This document shows positions 10,624 to 22,562 of a stretch of 64,000 bases of DNA, piece after piece. The DNA is from Hetaerina americana. Taxonomy: Eukaryota > Arthropoda > Insecta > Odonata > Calopterygidae. Numbering within the stretch: the stretch's first letter is position 1; every line of letters starts with the position of its first letter. The stretch covers positions 37,849,351 to 37,913,350 of the forward strand of contig JAKTNV010000001.1 of NCBI GenBank assembly GCA_022747635.1. Reading direction: 5' to 3'. A program made the position numbers and the translations under genes. The notes under the pieces are model-generated. The model did no database searches, had not been told where the DNA came from, and saw only the letters and a list, made by a program, of their open reading frames with translations.

Positions 10624-13145
10624 CTGTAATAGAAGGGTGCACAAGATGCAAAACAAAACATCAGCAGAGGCATGCTTGTTCAGTGAACATGCATTTAAAC
10701 ATTGGACAAGTGACATGCAAAATGCACACTCAAAACAACAGATAATACTTAATTTTAAAAATGGGTAACTGAAATGATGCCTTTAACGCAGAAGAAAACT
10801 ATCTCATTAAGTGAATTAGTTTTAATAAACATGACAATTTGATTAAAAGGTAAGATCATCTGAAAACTGAGAAACAATTAAATGCTTAAATGAAAGGAGC
10901 ATTATATTTCAGTACATTCTCCTGGTTTCAAGACTAAAATAAAACGATTATCAAATGGAAAATGTCATCACTTAAAAAATGCAAAATTGTTCAGAAAATA
11001 CATAAATTTTCAAACTTTTTAAGAAAGTTAATATCATTGACAAAGCATGCTTTCAAGGAGCACTTTGTTTAAGTTCTGAAGCATCTTAACTGCTAAAATT
11101 TATCTCCCAAAAATTTTTTTTATTTTACTTAGTTGTAATCGTCACGACAAAGAAATGAACTATCGCGGTGGCATCATAACAAAGTGGATGGCATCATAAC
11201 AAAGTGGATGGCATTAGTTTCATGCATAAAAAGTCATAGACATTATATAGCAACAACATAAAGTTCAATATGAATTAAATGTGAACAAAAGTTGAAAGTG
11301 CAGTTGAACTCACATGGTCCACAGTCCATTGGACATGACCAGTGTCAACATACCATTGTGCTGTGAGAAGATGTGCCTTAACATCACCTGAATTCCATCA
11401 ATTTTACACTTAAGTGAACATAACAAAAAGCCAAAAATAAATCAGGTGATTTTAGGGGAATTCATGATACAGTATATGGGCTGAGAGAAAACAATCCTTT
11501 AGTCAATAGCCTCCTCATCCTTATTTGATTTCAAATATTTTTTTATGATGCCCCTAATTCATTATTGAATATTTTATTGTTACGGCCAAAAAATACTGAA
11601 ATGACTTAAGTGAACTACTCAAGTCAGAAATTTAAAAATTCAAAATATCACACCGTACTGATATGCATTCACAGACATCACTTGTCATAAATTACCATTT
11701 TCGGTATCTCAAATTTTGAGGTTTAAGTTAAAGTCTTTCACCATTGGAAGCTTGATTTGCTCAGGGACTACTCAAGGAGTCTATCAGCAACCAAGTACTG
11801 GGCAGTCATTCACTTAAAAATTTGATGACAATGCCATCACAAATAGTTCTTGAAAATGCAAACTATTTTACTCCCTTAAATTTTGGGCAAGACTGATTGA
11901 ACTCGTATGAGTTTCAGGTAAAGCCAATTACCAAAATATTATAATACTGATCAACACATTAGATGATAATGAACAACAGTTACATGCACCCACTAAACAC
12001 TGTAATCAAATTCCATGGGGAAAAAGCTCAGTTTCAATTAATATCACCAACTACATATTCCAATGTTTTCAAGGATATTTTGAAACCCTCACAAAGATGA
12101 ACTAGACACCTTGAGCAGGGTGAACACACTTATTTATAGTACCATCTATACAAAGATAAATTATCCACTGTTTTGAAAGTTCACCAGCCTTCTATGTGCT
12201 CAAATATTGTACATCCTGACTACTATGCTACAAATCCCAAAAACCTCATCAGTCTAACAATTATCAGCCTTTTAAGGCATTATGTAACTAAAATATTTTC
12301 TATATTTCATTGATTGATCACTTGATCTATGGCATTCACAGAGCTGAGCAAAACAAAATACTAGATGACAAACTCCTGGACTGAACGACTTCAACTGCAC
12401 TTTCAATTGAGAGTTAACAAATAAAAGCCACAATTTTCCATAACAAAGGGATAACGAAAACGTTAAGGAATGGCCCTTAAACTTCAGACACAGTTCACAA
12501 CACATATTTCTGCATTGGACAAGTCATAGAAATATTAGAGAACTTATTTACTTATTTCAAAGTCATGGATACAGAGAGACTTTCTCATGACTACAAAATT
12601 GATTATGCACACAACGTGCCACTAATTAAAATATAAATATAAGCTATTTAATGCTGTCACTGATATTTTTTTAGCCTAGAATATTCTGCCTTTTCTACAA
12701 ACTTTCAGTTATTTATAAAATTCACCAAAGTTTGCAAAATCTACATCGACACTTATTTCATTAGTCTTGTTGAATATACATTGTTAATTCAAAATTATAG
12801 ATCACACAATTATAACAATTTATCGTACTATACCTCACATCTCCTTCACCTATGCACTATCTAACCCTTCCAAAATTTGTAATTGTCGCTTCAATGGCTC
12901 AAGAATTTAACAGCAGGATTATTTCTGCTTGACCTCTTAGCTTCAAGATATTTACAAGTATAGCCATTGAACTAACTTTTTATTGACACAAATTTGAGTA
13001 TTATGGCAATAAAAAAATAATTAAAATCACAAAGCATTATTTAAGAAAAAGTTAGTGCAAGTGAGACTAGAATAATTCAAATTAATAATTTTAGAATCTA
13101 ATTAGAAGCTCTGAAATTCATGCATACTGAAGTGCTTAAACTTAC
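10624..13145. other. RhoGEF intron, one short tandem duplication only
   Basis: This is AT-rich intron. Apart from the 20-bp duplication at 11170-11209 I see no repeat, gene or RNA. Confidence 0.5.
11170..11209. repeat. 20-bp tandem duplication
   Basis: GGCATCATAACAAAGTGGAT occurs twice head to tail, followed by a partial third start. It is a perfect duplication in an intron. Confidence 0.95.
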
Positions 13146-13306
13146 GTTGGAACATTTGATATAACCCCATCAGGCGTTGAATCATTAGCAATATCCCTCA
13201 CAGCAAGAATTGATGGAGTTGACACAGATTTTTGGAGAGGAAGGCGGGCAGGAAGAAGTCTTAAGCTCTCTGATTCACGTTTAGCCACTATTTTATTGAA
13301 ATCATT
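13146..13306 (-). CDS. RhoGEF exon F (QKSVSTPSIL motif)
   Basis: This 161-nt exon is framed by an ATTTTCAG acceptor and a GTAAGT donor. It encodes NDFNKIVAKRESESLRLLPA, then RLPLQKSVSTPSILAVRDIA and a short tail to SNVPT. It enters in phase 0 and leaves in phase 2. Confidence 0.87.
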
Positions 13307-14291
13307 CTGAAAATAATAAAAATTCATGTCACTATCAATTTACAGCATTATATTAATTATTAATAGATATATATTTCAAGATTTAAAATAAATGTATCAA
13401 AATTCACTCTCAAAAAGTTAAGGCGAATTAATAAAATTGGTTTACAAATATGAAACCGATAAAAAATTGTTCCATCATTTTATTATTATGACATTTGCAT
13501 ATATTTAAAAACATTTCACATAATAAAAGGCTCAGTTATCACTCAATTCCTACATCTCTATTTAGAATAATGTGTTTCTTCCAACTTAAAGTACACACCT
13601 AGTTAGGAGATAATGAGCACAACAATCAGAGAACTTGATGAATAAGATAGCAATTAGCTAATACACTCAACTTAATGCACATTCCTAATATATATGTATT
13701 CACATAGGGATAAAACTACCATTTTTACATTGAGCTCATAAGCACATGGTTCATACCTGACACTTCCAGCAAAAGTTTATAACATTAAAACTTGCACTTT
13801 TGAGAAAATGTTCTCATTAATTACATTGTTGTTCAGGTTTGATTTATTACATATATTCAACATTACACATAAAACATTATCTGCAGGATATTACGAGATG
13901 CTAAATGAGCATCTACTATTATTTCCCAGTTTGACAATTATGCTTCATCCTGATTTGCAAATAATTTTTTTGTGTGTTCACCAATATCATCATAAAAACT
14001 CAAACTTGAATTTCTGTCCCCAATACCATACAAATTTGCCATTAAACATCCTCAACACCTCTTTAACATTCCACGACCCTATCCTAATAAGCTGGGATTC
14101 ACTTCTACGCCTTCTTTTTCATTGCTGCCATTTCAGTTGATCAAAGTACCATATGATGGCACATTCAGACACTCCTCCATTGCTGGACATGACACCAAAC
14201 CCAGTGGGTCAGAATAATTGTTGATTTGTCATTGCCCACATTATCATCACTGAAGAAATAAATGACGAGGTTTACCAACGCCTTCCTCAAC

Positions 14292-14812
14292 AGTATTGAA
14301 TAAATGAAAAACTGCAATAGCCATAAACAGTTTACCTTTCAAAACCAAGTACAAATGAGATTAGTAGGCTAACGCCACAAGTCAAAGGATAAAGGGTAAA
14401 AAACCTCTTCAGCTTACTGAAGGTGAATTGTTATGACAACACAAGTTGAGGTGAGAACGGGTAAAGGCATCCGAAGAATATATATAGGGTGAAATGTCGG
14501 GGGGGGGGGGGGACGGGAGCCAAAAGACTGAACTGGCAGTTGAGGAGTTAAAGAAGATTGGGTTTGTTATGAATGGGAGAGGGTGCTACAAGATTGAGAA
14601 AATGACCGTTGGTAAAGAGGGGGGGAGAAGTGAAGGGGAAGCTTAGCAAAAATGGAAATACGCATACTCGTATTGACCTTTCTCAACCCTTTCTTTTTTT
14701 AACCCTTTACCCCATCCTTTGACTTGTGGCATTAGCCAACTAATCTCATTTGTACTTGGTTTTGAAAGGTTAACTGTTTACGGCTATTGCAATTTTTCAT
14801 TTATTCAATACT
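14292..14812. mobile_element. Foldback element with about 110-bp inverted arms
   Basis: The arms 14292-14400 and 14697-14812 are near-identical inverted copies; both contain TACAAATGAGATTAGT and ACTTGTGGC or their complement. The 300-bp centre carries a 14-base G run and purine-rich sequence without an ORF. It lies in a RhoGEF intron. It could be a foldback transposon, a MITE, or a head-to-head pair of short retroelement ends; I cannot tell which. No target duplication was identified. Confidence 0.75.
14499..14512 (+). repeat. Poly-G run
   Basis: Fourteen consecutive Gs lie inside the centre of the foldback element. Such runs are assembly-error-prone. Confidence 0.95.
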
Positions 14813-15229
14813 ACTAGCCATAAGAGCTCAATTCAATCAATATTCCTCAACAGTCGTTAAAACACAACGCCAACATGTAAATGGTAGCCCCATTGAGATT
14901 GGATGTCTTTTCAAGAGGATATGGAACATATGCTGTGTAGAGTACACTTCCTTTCACTCCTACCTTTCAATCTATCTGACATGGGGGATCCTACCACGAG
15001 CAAATATCATTGCCCCATAATTTAATCTCTGGGGGCCATCCGAGCAAGCAATCCCTTTTACTATATCATGATCATGGCACATCAGAAGGGATTGGAATCA
15101 TTTTTAGTGCCATAAACTATACAATAAATCATTTTACAAAGAACATGATTTTCATTTATTCCACCTTAATGCAAATGGGGATACATTTTACTTTAAATGC
15201 ATCTTCAAAATATGATTATTTCAATTCAC

Positions 15230-15506
15230 CTGAAGGTCTGCTTCATTGAGTGAGTGCGTGGAGGCTCCTCCACTATTCCAGGTCGCACAGCTCACGGGAC
15301 TTGTGGTTCCACTGTAGCGACGAGACTTTGCTGCTGCTGTTGCAGCTGCAGCCGCCGCTGCTGCTGCTGCTACAGCAGACACTGCACTGGTGGTGCCCGG
15401 AGGCATTTTTGAGGGATCAGAACGAACTGGCATTCCATGACTATCATCAGTCTGATCCTGATATGTGTCATCATTGTCAGACTCAAGGCTGCTAAGACTA
15501 AGACTA
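15230..15506 (-). CDS. RhoGEF exon E (poly-alanine)
   Basis: This 277-nt exon (or 274 nt if a GTAG acceptor three bases further in is used) encodes SLSLSSLESDNDDTYQDQTD, a run of about eleven alanines from mixed GCN codons, then SRRYSGTTSP and HSLNEADLQ before a GTGAAT donor. The alanine tract is a coding triplet repeat with interruptions, probably length-variable. The donor deviates at position +5. Confidence 0.85.
15320..15378 (-). repeat. Coding GCN triplet repeat (poly-Ala)
   Basis: Interrupted CTG/GCA/GCC triplets inside RhoGEF exon E encode the alanine tract. The mixed codons suggest a moderately stable repeat. Confidence 0.85.
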
Positions 15507-15692
15507 CTTCAAATTGCATGAAAGAGAGAAATAAAGTTTAATATTAGTCTAACACTCTCACAATTTTTTTTTTTAACCCTTCCTTAAAAGATTACATAAT
15601 ATTTTCACAGATGAGGAAATTAATCTTTAATTTGTTTGGAAAATTATGCCTGTTCCATCTAAAAACTATTACGAGGTATTCAGCTGTAATAC

Positions 15693-15819
15693 CTTCTCTG
15701 TTGGTCAGAGCTTTTCTTATCCCTATTATTCTTTTCTCCCAGAGCTGTCCAGCTTCTCCGCCTCTTCGTGTCCACTTCAATACTGCTCCTTGACATCAAC
15801 CAATCTTTATTTGAAGATC
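15693..15819 (-). CDS. RhoGEF exon D (RRRSWTALG motif)
   Basis: This 127-nt exon has a CTTTCAG acceptor and a GTATTAC donor. It was identified because the flanking exons could not be joined in frame without an exon of length 1 modulo 3, and this one fits exactly. It encodes GSSNKDWLMSRSSIEVDTKR, then RRSWTALGEKNNRDKKSSDQ and QR. The basic RRRSW motif could be a phosphorylation or 14-3-3 site, which is inference only. Confidence 0.85.
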
Positions 15820-15903
15820 CTGAAAGATATCCATATTCTTTAAACATCATCTAGACAAAAAAATTACATCTACATCCATAGTTTCATATCTCATAACGCT
15901 CAC

Positions 15904-16072
15904 CTTTTGTTTTACTTTCCAATCTTTGAGAGGCTTGTAGTCCAATGAGTGGTCTAAGAGGACCTTGAGTCGGTGATGAATTTGCTGATGCAAGGTCAGT
16001 GTCAGACCCTAGATCATTATTCAGTGAGGGACATGATGAGCTGAGACGAGAATACTGATTTAACCTTAGTAT
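15904..16072 (-). CDS. RhoGEF exon C (Ser-rich linker)
   Basis: This 169-nt exon has a TTTCCACAG acceptor and a GTGAGC donor. It encodes ILRLNQYSRLSSSCPSLNND and continues to LESKTK. It enters in phase 0 and ends with one base, which the next exon completes to a Gly codon. The content is Ser/Asn-rich and probably disordered. Confidence 0.85.
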
Positions 16073-16284
16073 CTGTGGAAATATGAAGATGGAATGGAAA
16101 TTAATGTCATGAGAAACTCAAAGTCAACCATACAGTAAGTGCTTTTGGCATCACTAACTGATTCACATGGGAAGGTCATAGCCATGAGTAGCATTGACTC
16201 TTACCTTTCTCGTGCAACTGTTAACTTTACAGGATAAATACTTAAATTACAAGATGGCAAGCAAACATGCACTTCTTTTGTTGA

Positions 16285-16347
16285 TGCAGGAAATATAACC
16301 TTGAGAAAGGTTAAAAGATAACCTTTCTCAAGGTTATTTTTCCTGCA
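16285..16347. repeat. 28-bp inverted repeat hairpin
   Basis: The arms 16285-16312 and 16320-16347 pair with a single mismatch around a 7-base loop; the core is ATAACCTTGAGAAAGGTT. It lies in a RhoGEF intron and has no named family. Confidence 0.85.
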
Positions 16348-17343
16348 TGCAATTTAGCAGCAAGGAGAATACTGCTTCCAAGAAAAAATTTGACCTTGGG
16401 ATTCCAATAGAAATACATATTCTGGGTCACCCGGAACAAGTTTTGACCATTTCCTGAATTATGTCTGAGTGTATGTACAAGCTGTTCCATTAGCACAATA
16501 ACTCTAATACTTTTTCCCTATTTAACAAGACATTTTATATTCAGTATATTTTTTAGAAAAGAGGAACTGATTAGATTTCAGATAAGAGTCAATCCATGAG
16601 TTGTGTTATATTGGCCTTTTGTTCAACCTGTGAGAATGGCCCCAGCCCAAAATACCATCTAAAAAGATTATGAGATTTAAAAGTATCTATTATTGAAACT
16701 GATGCAGATTTCCATGAAGCATAATTTTAATTTTGTCATTAAAATATGAAAAGCTGCAATGATCAGGAGAAATAATTTCGTCCAATTTTGTGTTTAGATT
16801 TACATTTCCACATTAAAATAAATGCTGGCAAGAAGAATAATCCAAAAATCTGTTTCAATGTCCGTCTCTAAAATGAATGGCCATCATTAGCGGACAGATA
16901 TGTTCAACAAATACTTGTATACGTTTGGTGCTAAATGCCAGTTTTTATGAAAATGTCAAACTATGGATGGGATCGGAGTGGCTGAAATATTATGAGCCTA
17001 TGTTCACAATTGGCTCATTTGGGTTCATTAGTTTTGCAAGTTGTTCGCCTATAAATAAGTTTTCCCAATTATTATTATTATTTTTCTTATGATAGCAAAC
17101 GTAATTAGTAGGTATTTATGTGCTAAAAATAAGATTGAAAACAGAAGCATAGTATATCTACCATTTTCCACCCAGCATCTAAAATTTATCATTATTAAAA
17201 ATCAGGGATTTAAATGATACTTCTTCCACTATCTGCTTCAATTTTATCTATGCAACCAATAAAATCTCACGTATCTATTATCAATAGTAACCTGTAAAAT
17301 TACATGAATATTTCAAATAAAAATCAAAAGAAAGTCAACTCAC
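16348..17343. other. RhoGEF intron remainder
   Basis: No element was recognised; the sequence is AT-rich. Confidence 0.5.
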
Positions 17344-17426
17344 CTGTTGATTTAATGCTTGGGCGGAGAGTTCTCGCATTTGTTGGATGCTTTCATGGAT
17401 GTCATGCAGTTGTTGCAGACTGTCCT
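17344..17426 (-). CDS. RhoGEF exon B (Gln-rich coiled coil)
   Basis: This 83-nt exon has a TTTTACAG acceptor and a GTGAGT donor. It encodes DSLQQLHDIHESIQQMRELS followed by AQALNQQ, with hydrophobic residues spaced as in a short amphipathic coiled coil. The phase enters at 1 and leaves at 0. Confidence 0.85.
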
Positions 17427-17873
17427 CTGTAAAAGAAATGAAACATCACAGTTTTGGAAACACATTAGTTTCAATTTATTGTATAAAATCACCAAATTCA
17501 TTTATTAATACAACAAAAGCTTTGCTTTAATAGGCTATAAATTTTTCTAAAGCCTTCAATGAGAACAAAACTAGTGCAAAAAAACTTGTGGAAGACTATT
17601 CAATGGGGTGTGGACTTTGATGAAAGGTGTGTTGGTGGTTAAGGAATGAATTATTGATATGGTGAAGCAGCCATCAAATTTCTTATTGTATATTTGGGTG
17701 TGGGTAGGGATAGGGAGATAAAGAGGGCTTAGGAGTAAGTATGCTGCCTATATTTGGTGGACGTCTGTAGTATTTGAAGGGTGTTTATATTTAAGTTCAG
17801 AGATGACTATTTGATTTTAATATGTCAGAGTTTATCTCAATAGTTTCAGCCTCAACTTTGTGGAAGTTCATTT

Positions 17874-17963
17874 TAATAAATGAAAAAGAAACACTTTGTT
17901 CCAATCCACCACTTAATTAATAAAGTGGTGGATTGGAACAAAGTGTTTCTTTTTCATTTATTA
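17874..17963. repeat. Perfect 41-bp inverted repeat
   Basis: The arm 17874-17914 is the exact inverse of 17923-17963 (core AAACACTTTGTTCCAATCCA), with an 8-base spacer. TATGTCAGAGTTT occurs on both outer sides (about 17821 and 17962), suggesting a locally templated inverted duplication or insertion. It lies in the large first RhoGEF intron. Confidence 0.92.
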
Positions 17964-18373
17964 TGTCAGAGTTTCTTTCACTTATCCTTTGGATGCCTGG
18001 AAAGAACGTGGTGTGCAGATTATGGCTGTTATCTATGATCTCCTTGTTCCATAGAGAGAACTTGGCGGTTGTTACCAAACTTCATTTTCTGATTAGTGGC
18101 TCTAAGAAATATCTTTAAGTGGGGGAATTCTTTAATTTGTTTGGGTAGTTCATTATTCTGGGTTTAGTACCTCACCTTTCAGCACACACAGTGGCCATTC
18201 TCTCCTAGACCTAGAAGTCAGTGAACAATTGAAATTTTGAAGGTTTGTTTTGTTTTTTCCATTAACGGTTGAGTCTCTCCTTCATCAATTCGCAAGGCTA
18301 TTTGCAAAATTCTGAACAGCTGCTTCAATTAACTCAACACACAAATAAGTAGAAGCAGAAAAGAAGAAAAAAA

Positions 18374-18447
18374 CTCCTTGACCGGGCCTTGAACCAGGGA
18401 CCTTCAACTTGCACAGCTGATGCTCTAGGAATTAAGCTAACGAGACA
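18374..18447 (-). mobile_element. tRNA-derived SINE head or tRNA pseudogene
   Basis: The minus strand reads TAGCTTAATTCCTAGAGC (box A-like) and CCTGGTTCAAGGCCC (box B-like) at tRNA spacing within 74 bases. The acceptor ends do not pair well, so it is not called as a functional tRNA. It differs from the SINE at 40462. Confidence 0.55.
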
Positions 18448-19659
18448 ACATAATTACCACTGAAATCTGCAGGAGGGTTTATGAAACCAAGCACCTTGAT
18501 TCTTTGCTAAGAGGTGATACTCGGGAGCTTTTGCTCTCAGAGCGGATGGGGTAAAGATTTCTAAGCATCAGCAATGTCAAACACAATGAATAGCTGTGTT
18601 AATTGCTAAGAAAGTCTCTGCTATGAAAAGAATGACCACCAACCCCTCTGTGGTATTGCCCAGGAAACTCTCTACGTGACACATGAGGTTGCCTCCTAGT
18701 GAGATTTCCATTGAATAATACTAGGTGCTTCATACACCATACGATACATAAACTGTGCATAGGTTTCTCTACCATCAAATGCATCCAAAATAAAGTACAT
18801 GTGGCGGTTTAAGTTCAAAGAGGCCCAGACTAAACAGCTATGTGCCAACATGAAATGTCATTCCTCAATAATTTGAAAATGATAACAAATTCCTAAAAAG
18901 GTGCTTAAAATTGACAAGGGGTGCTTCCAACAAATATACCCATAAATACTTACAAAAAAAGCAAAATGTCTAGAAATAAGGCTAAGTGGAGATCACAGAG
19001 GATTTTTAGGAACCCTTTTGTCAGCACAATAGATTTTGACAATTTTGAAATAATCTTAACTTCAATGATTACTGTAAATGACTGTGATGGAAGTAATTGG
19101 ATTTAGTCTGATGAGAAAGAATTTTATTCAATACGGATTCAGGATATACAAATAACAAAACCCTGTACCCAAGAAGATCAAGCAAGTAAGCAGAATGACA
19201 GGAAAGAGCATGAACTAATCAGGAAATACCTGAATGTACAGTGACGATACATAAACTGTGCACAAGTGGACTTGGCAATGAGCAACCTTAAGGATGATGG
19301 ATGATGAGTTGGACATGATAAATTTCAAATGAAACCTAACTGAGAACCCAACAAACTCATAGAAATTAACACGATAATTCTGACAGCTGAAAGTCCATCC
19401 AAAGAAGCAATCAGCAGTAAGCATAACTTAATATTGATTAGGTCAACTTAACATCAAAAGCTTAAAAAACAATGGAAACCCATGGCAAAATAGGAATGCT
19501 AAAGATAATTGAGACAAGGATGGATGACATTTTATCGTACGCGAAAGAAAGATGTGGAAAAATGGAGCAATAAAACAATCGATAAAAGATAGATATTGGA
19601 GTAACAAGGAAGAAGGAACAGTTAGATATGAAAAGGGAAGGGTTATGCAGGTTAGATGA

Positions 19660-20055
19660 GAAGAGGGAATAATCACAAATGGAGTTGTTGGCCACCTGAG
19701 AAACATACGCTATTTATCAGAGATGTAGTGCTGGCCTGCATGGAATGGAAAAAAGGTTCATATATTCAAGAGCTTAGGAAGAGAAAAAAATCTACAAGAG
19801 AATTCGGCATGAAATTATGAGGAAGATATGAAAGGATCGAGAATAAAACCCCAGATGAAGAAGAGTACTATAAAAAGGAAGTAAAAGCCAAAACAACTGG
19901 TGCAATCATAAGACACCACTTCAAAGAACACAAACCAATGGTTAATACCATTCCAGATGGCAATAGAACTTTCACTCGAGACGAGGAAAATCAAAGCAAA
20001 GATTATTTATTGCATTATTTAGATTATCTTTTTTATGAAAGGCAGCTACATGAAT
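19660..20055 (+). pseudogene. Unrecognised protein-like open stretch with one stop
   Basis: One plus frame reads NHKWSCWPPEKHTLFIRDVV then LACMEWKKGSYIQELRKRKK, is interrupted by one TGA, and continues as DEEEYYKKEVKAKTTGAIIR and HHFKEHKPMVNTIPDGNRTF to a TAA at about 20055. That is about 130 codons with one stop, in AT-rich DNA where stops are normally frequent. It lies antisense inside the large RhoGEF intron. I do not recognise the family. The likeliest explanation is a decayed transposon ORF. Confidence 0.35.
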
Positions 20056-21519
20056 AAATAGCCAAAAAATTGATATAGAAGGAAGAAGATAAAAAAAGAG
20101 ACCATAAACAACTTTAGGTTGAAATCTAGGAGACAAAAGACAGGAAACTAGTCAGCAATTACGAGGTTTTCCAAGGATAAATATTAATTTTTAGGTTTTT
20201 ATGGAACCATTTTCACTACCTCACATATTCAATAAAATCCAACAAATGCAGCCAAATTTGCATGATAAAATATTTTAGCATTTTCCCCTGTAGCGCAGAA
20301 ATACATGGATGGACAACTTGCAAAAATAGTTTTCAAAATTTGACAGCTCACCTAAATGAAATCCTACTTATGGTATAGAGATTCCCTTCATTTTGGGAGT
20401 CCTAATTGACATTTTTGATTTTTTTCAGCTAGATGTTGACCATGTCACTAACCATGCCATGACTTCTTTTTGCATTTTTTACTGCTGGCATTCAGATAAT
20501 GAAAAGTCGTAAAAATATAATAACACGTGAGAAAATCAGTAGGCATCTAGTATTAGTTAAAACATTATTTCTACTCTGGGTCAGCTACTATTACTATTTA
20601 TCATGGAATTCTCCCCAATAAAAGTAAATGCTTAAAGACCACTACTCCTTTATGTTCAGTGGTCGCTAGGCAGTTGTTTTTGCATAGAGTGATACGGGAA
20701 AATGGGAGATTTGGTTAAGTGGGAAATTTCACAAACACATATTATTTATATTGTTTTCCTATGTCCTATATTGTTTTCCATGACATTACCTCAACATGCG
20801 TATTTATAGCATTATTTGTCTTAAAATATTTGGTCTGAGGCTTTTGAAATGTGAATGTGGAGAAGGATGGAAAAGGTGGAGTGGACTGAAAGGAAATCAA
20901 ACAAAGAAGTACTAAGTTTGATGGAGGATGAGATAGGATTATTGGAAGAAATAAAAAAGAGGCAGGAAAGTTAGATACAGTGGCTGTACCGCAAAGTGCA
21001 CAGGGTTCACATGGCAACTGCTAGAGTGAGAAGTGCTTCCAGTACTTAAAATTGCATCATTTAGGGTACAAAAAGTGTGTGTCGTCTGTTCTTCTCCACT
21101 TTCAATGCAAAGCACTGATTGCAAGTCACTGCCAATTAAATGAGTCATTTAGCGATTTTGTTATTGTTGCGAAAAATGTGTATCCTGGGGTGCAACAGTC
21201 CAATCAAGGTTGACCATCATGACATTGGACCCAAGAAACCTCAGCCTTTGATCAGCCAATTTTTCTATTGGTCAATAGGACCCCTAAGTAATGCTCTTTG
21301 CGGCCTTGAAATCATGGCATTGACATTGTCAAAAATTTATACATCTACAGTGAGATTATGTTCTGAGGTAACAGAGTTTTTAACTTTGTTGTGCAACCAG
21401 TTAGATATAAAAATTAGGAGACCATAGAACTGGAATGTACCCATAAAACTGCAGATATTGAGCCAGTATTTATCTTCGCAGTATTTATGAAGTAGTTTCC
21501 GGGACATTTTGAATAGTTG

Positions 21520-21870
21520 TTTACCATTTAAGGCAGGTTTTGGATGGGCACAGATTAACTACTGTTACATTTCTAAGTTCACCAAAAAAGAGAGAGTGAA
21601 GCATCTTACATTATAATAAACCTTTCTTCAACTCTTCATACTTTCTAACCGCCCTCCCTGACCACCCAACCTCCCTCCTCCACACAACATCCCTATTCTT
21701 TCCCATCCCCTTCCTCGCCCGCATAATGAACTTCTGTCTACCACAGTCTTCAATATTTTATTAGCAATCAAAATGTTGGCATCTCCTTTTCTTGCCTCCT
21801 TTGGATTACTCCCAACAACCTTCTCTCTTCCCCTCCCATGCCTAGTACATCTTCATTTGTTTCCTTTTCT
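21520..21870 (-). mobile_element. RTE-type LINE 3' end, degraded
   Basis: The minus strand ends with a variant of the motif CCAAAACCTACCTTAA that also ends the copies at 36166, 37255 and 40757. Before it comes the degraded C-terminal coding region (related to the KTVVEGGMLGKRGKGRNRIG segment of the 36273 copy). It is 5'-truncated. Confidence 0.6.
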
Positions 21871-22039
21871 GTATATTTTACTTTTTTTGTCCTCCAAATC
21901 CACAATTGAAAAGCCTCCATGCACACTTTACATAGAAGAGTACTCGTTAAATGTGATAAAAAAGGTCAAAGAGAAAAGTTATCTTTTGCTGATTAGGTCT
22001 TGTTTAGAAAATTCTGCAAAGATCCTCATGAAGTTGGAT

Positions 22040-22440
22040 TAATAGCCAAATTGGATCGCATTCAGTGTATCGGATCTAGATTTGTGTAATGTTGTTATAA
22101 TAAACTTAGAAGCACATCCAAAAGATTAAAGCAGCTAAGCTGTGAATCACTCAAGGAGTGAAGGTTAAATTAGAGATTAAATATCTTGCATGAATGGGAA
22201 GGATGCCTCTTAGGCAGTGATGTTGAAAATATATTAATACTTCCATCGTAGTATGGTAAGAGAGACTATGTCAGTAAAGTTAGAGAAATCAAGAGTAGAA
22301 CGGATAGACTTAAGATGTCACTTTTTCCACGAATGATAATGGAACAGAATACCATTGTCTGACCACGGTAGGGCCATATTTGGGTCAAAATTCATCCGAT
22401 ATATATTTATCTACTGCCATACACCCTAGCGGTGGCTTGC
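22040..22440 (+). mobile_element. CR1/Jockey-type LINE 3' end, degraded
   Basis: The plus strand encodes KLDRIQCIGSRFV, a further ESLKE and RLNILHEWE, and YGKRDYVSKVREIKSRTDRL with several stops. This aligns with the better copy at 39178 (LDRVQRRGAKFV, RLNLLKTF). A 3' UTR with ACACCCTAGCGGTGGCTTGC and GGGTAATAAA follows. Confidence 0.65.
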
Positions 22441-22562
22441 AGGGTAATAAAATAAATCATCTTGTCTCAATGACCAAGTTTTTATGGCGTACAAAACTGC
22501 ATTCCAAATCCAAATATTTTTGCTAATCTTTCCTGACATCCTTACTCAATGTAGCTGCCATA

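Noticed and set aside
18374..18447. Functional tRNA gene on the minus strand
   Set aside because: The acceptor ends do not pair and the anticodon arm is poor, so it is listed as SINE or pseudogene only.
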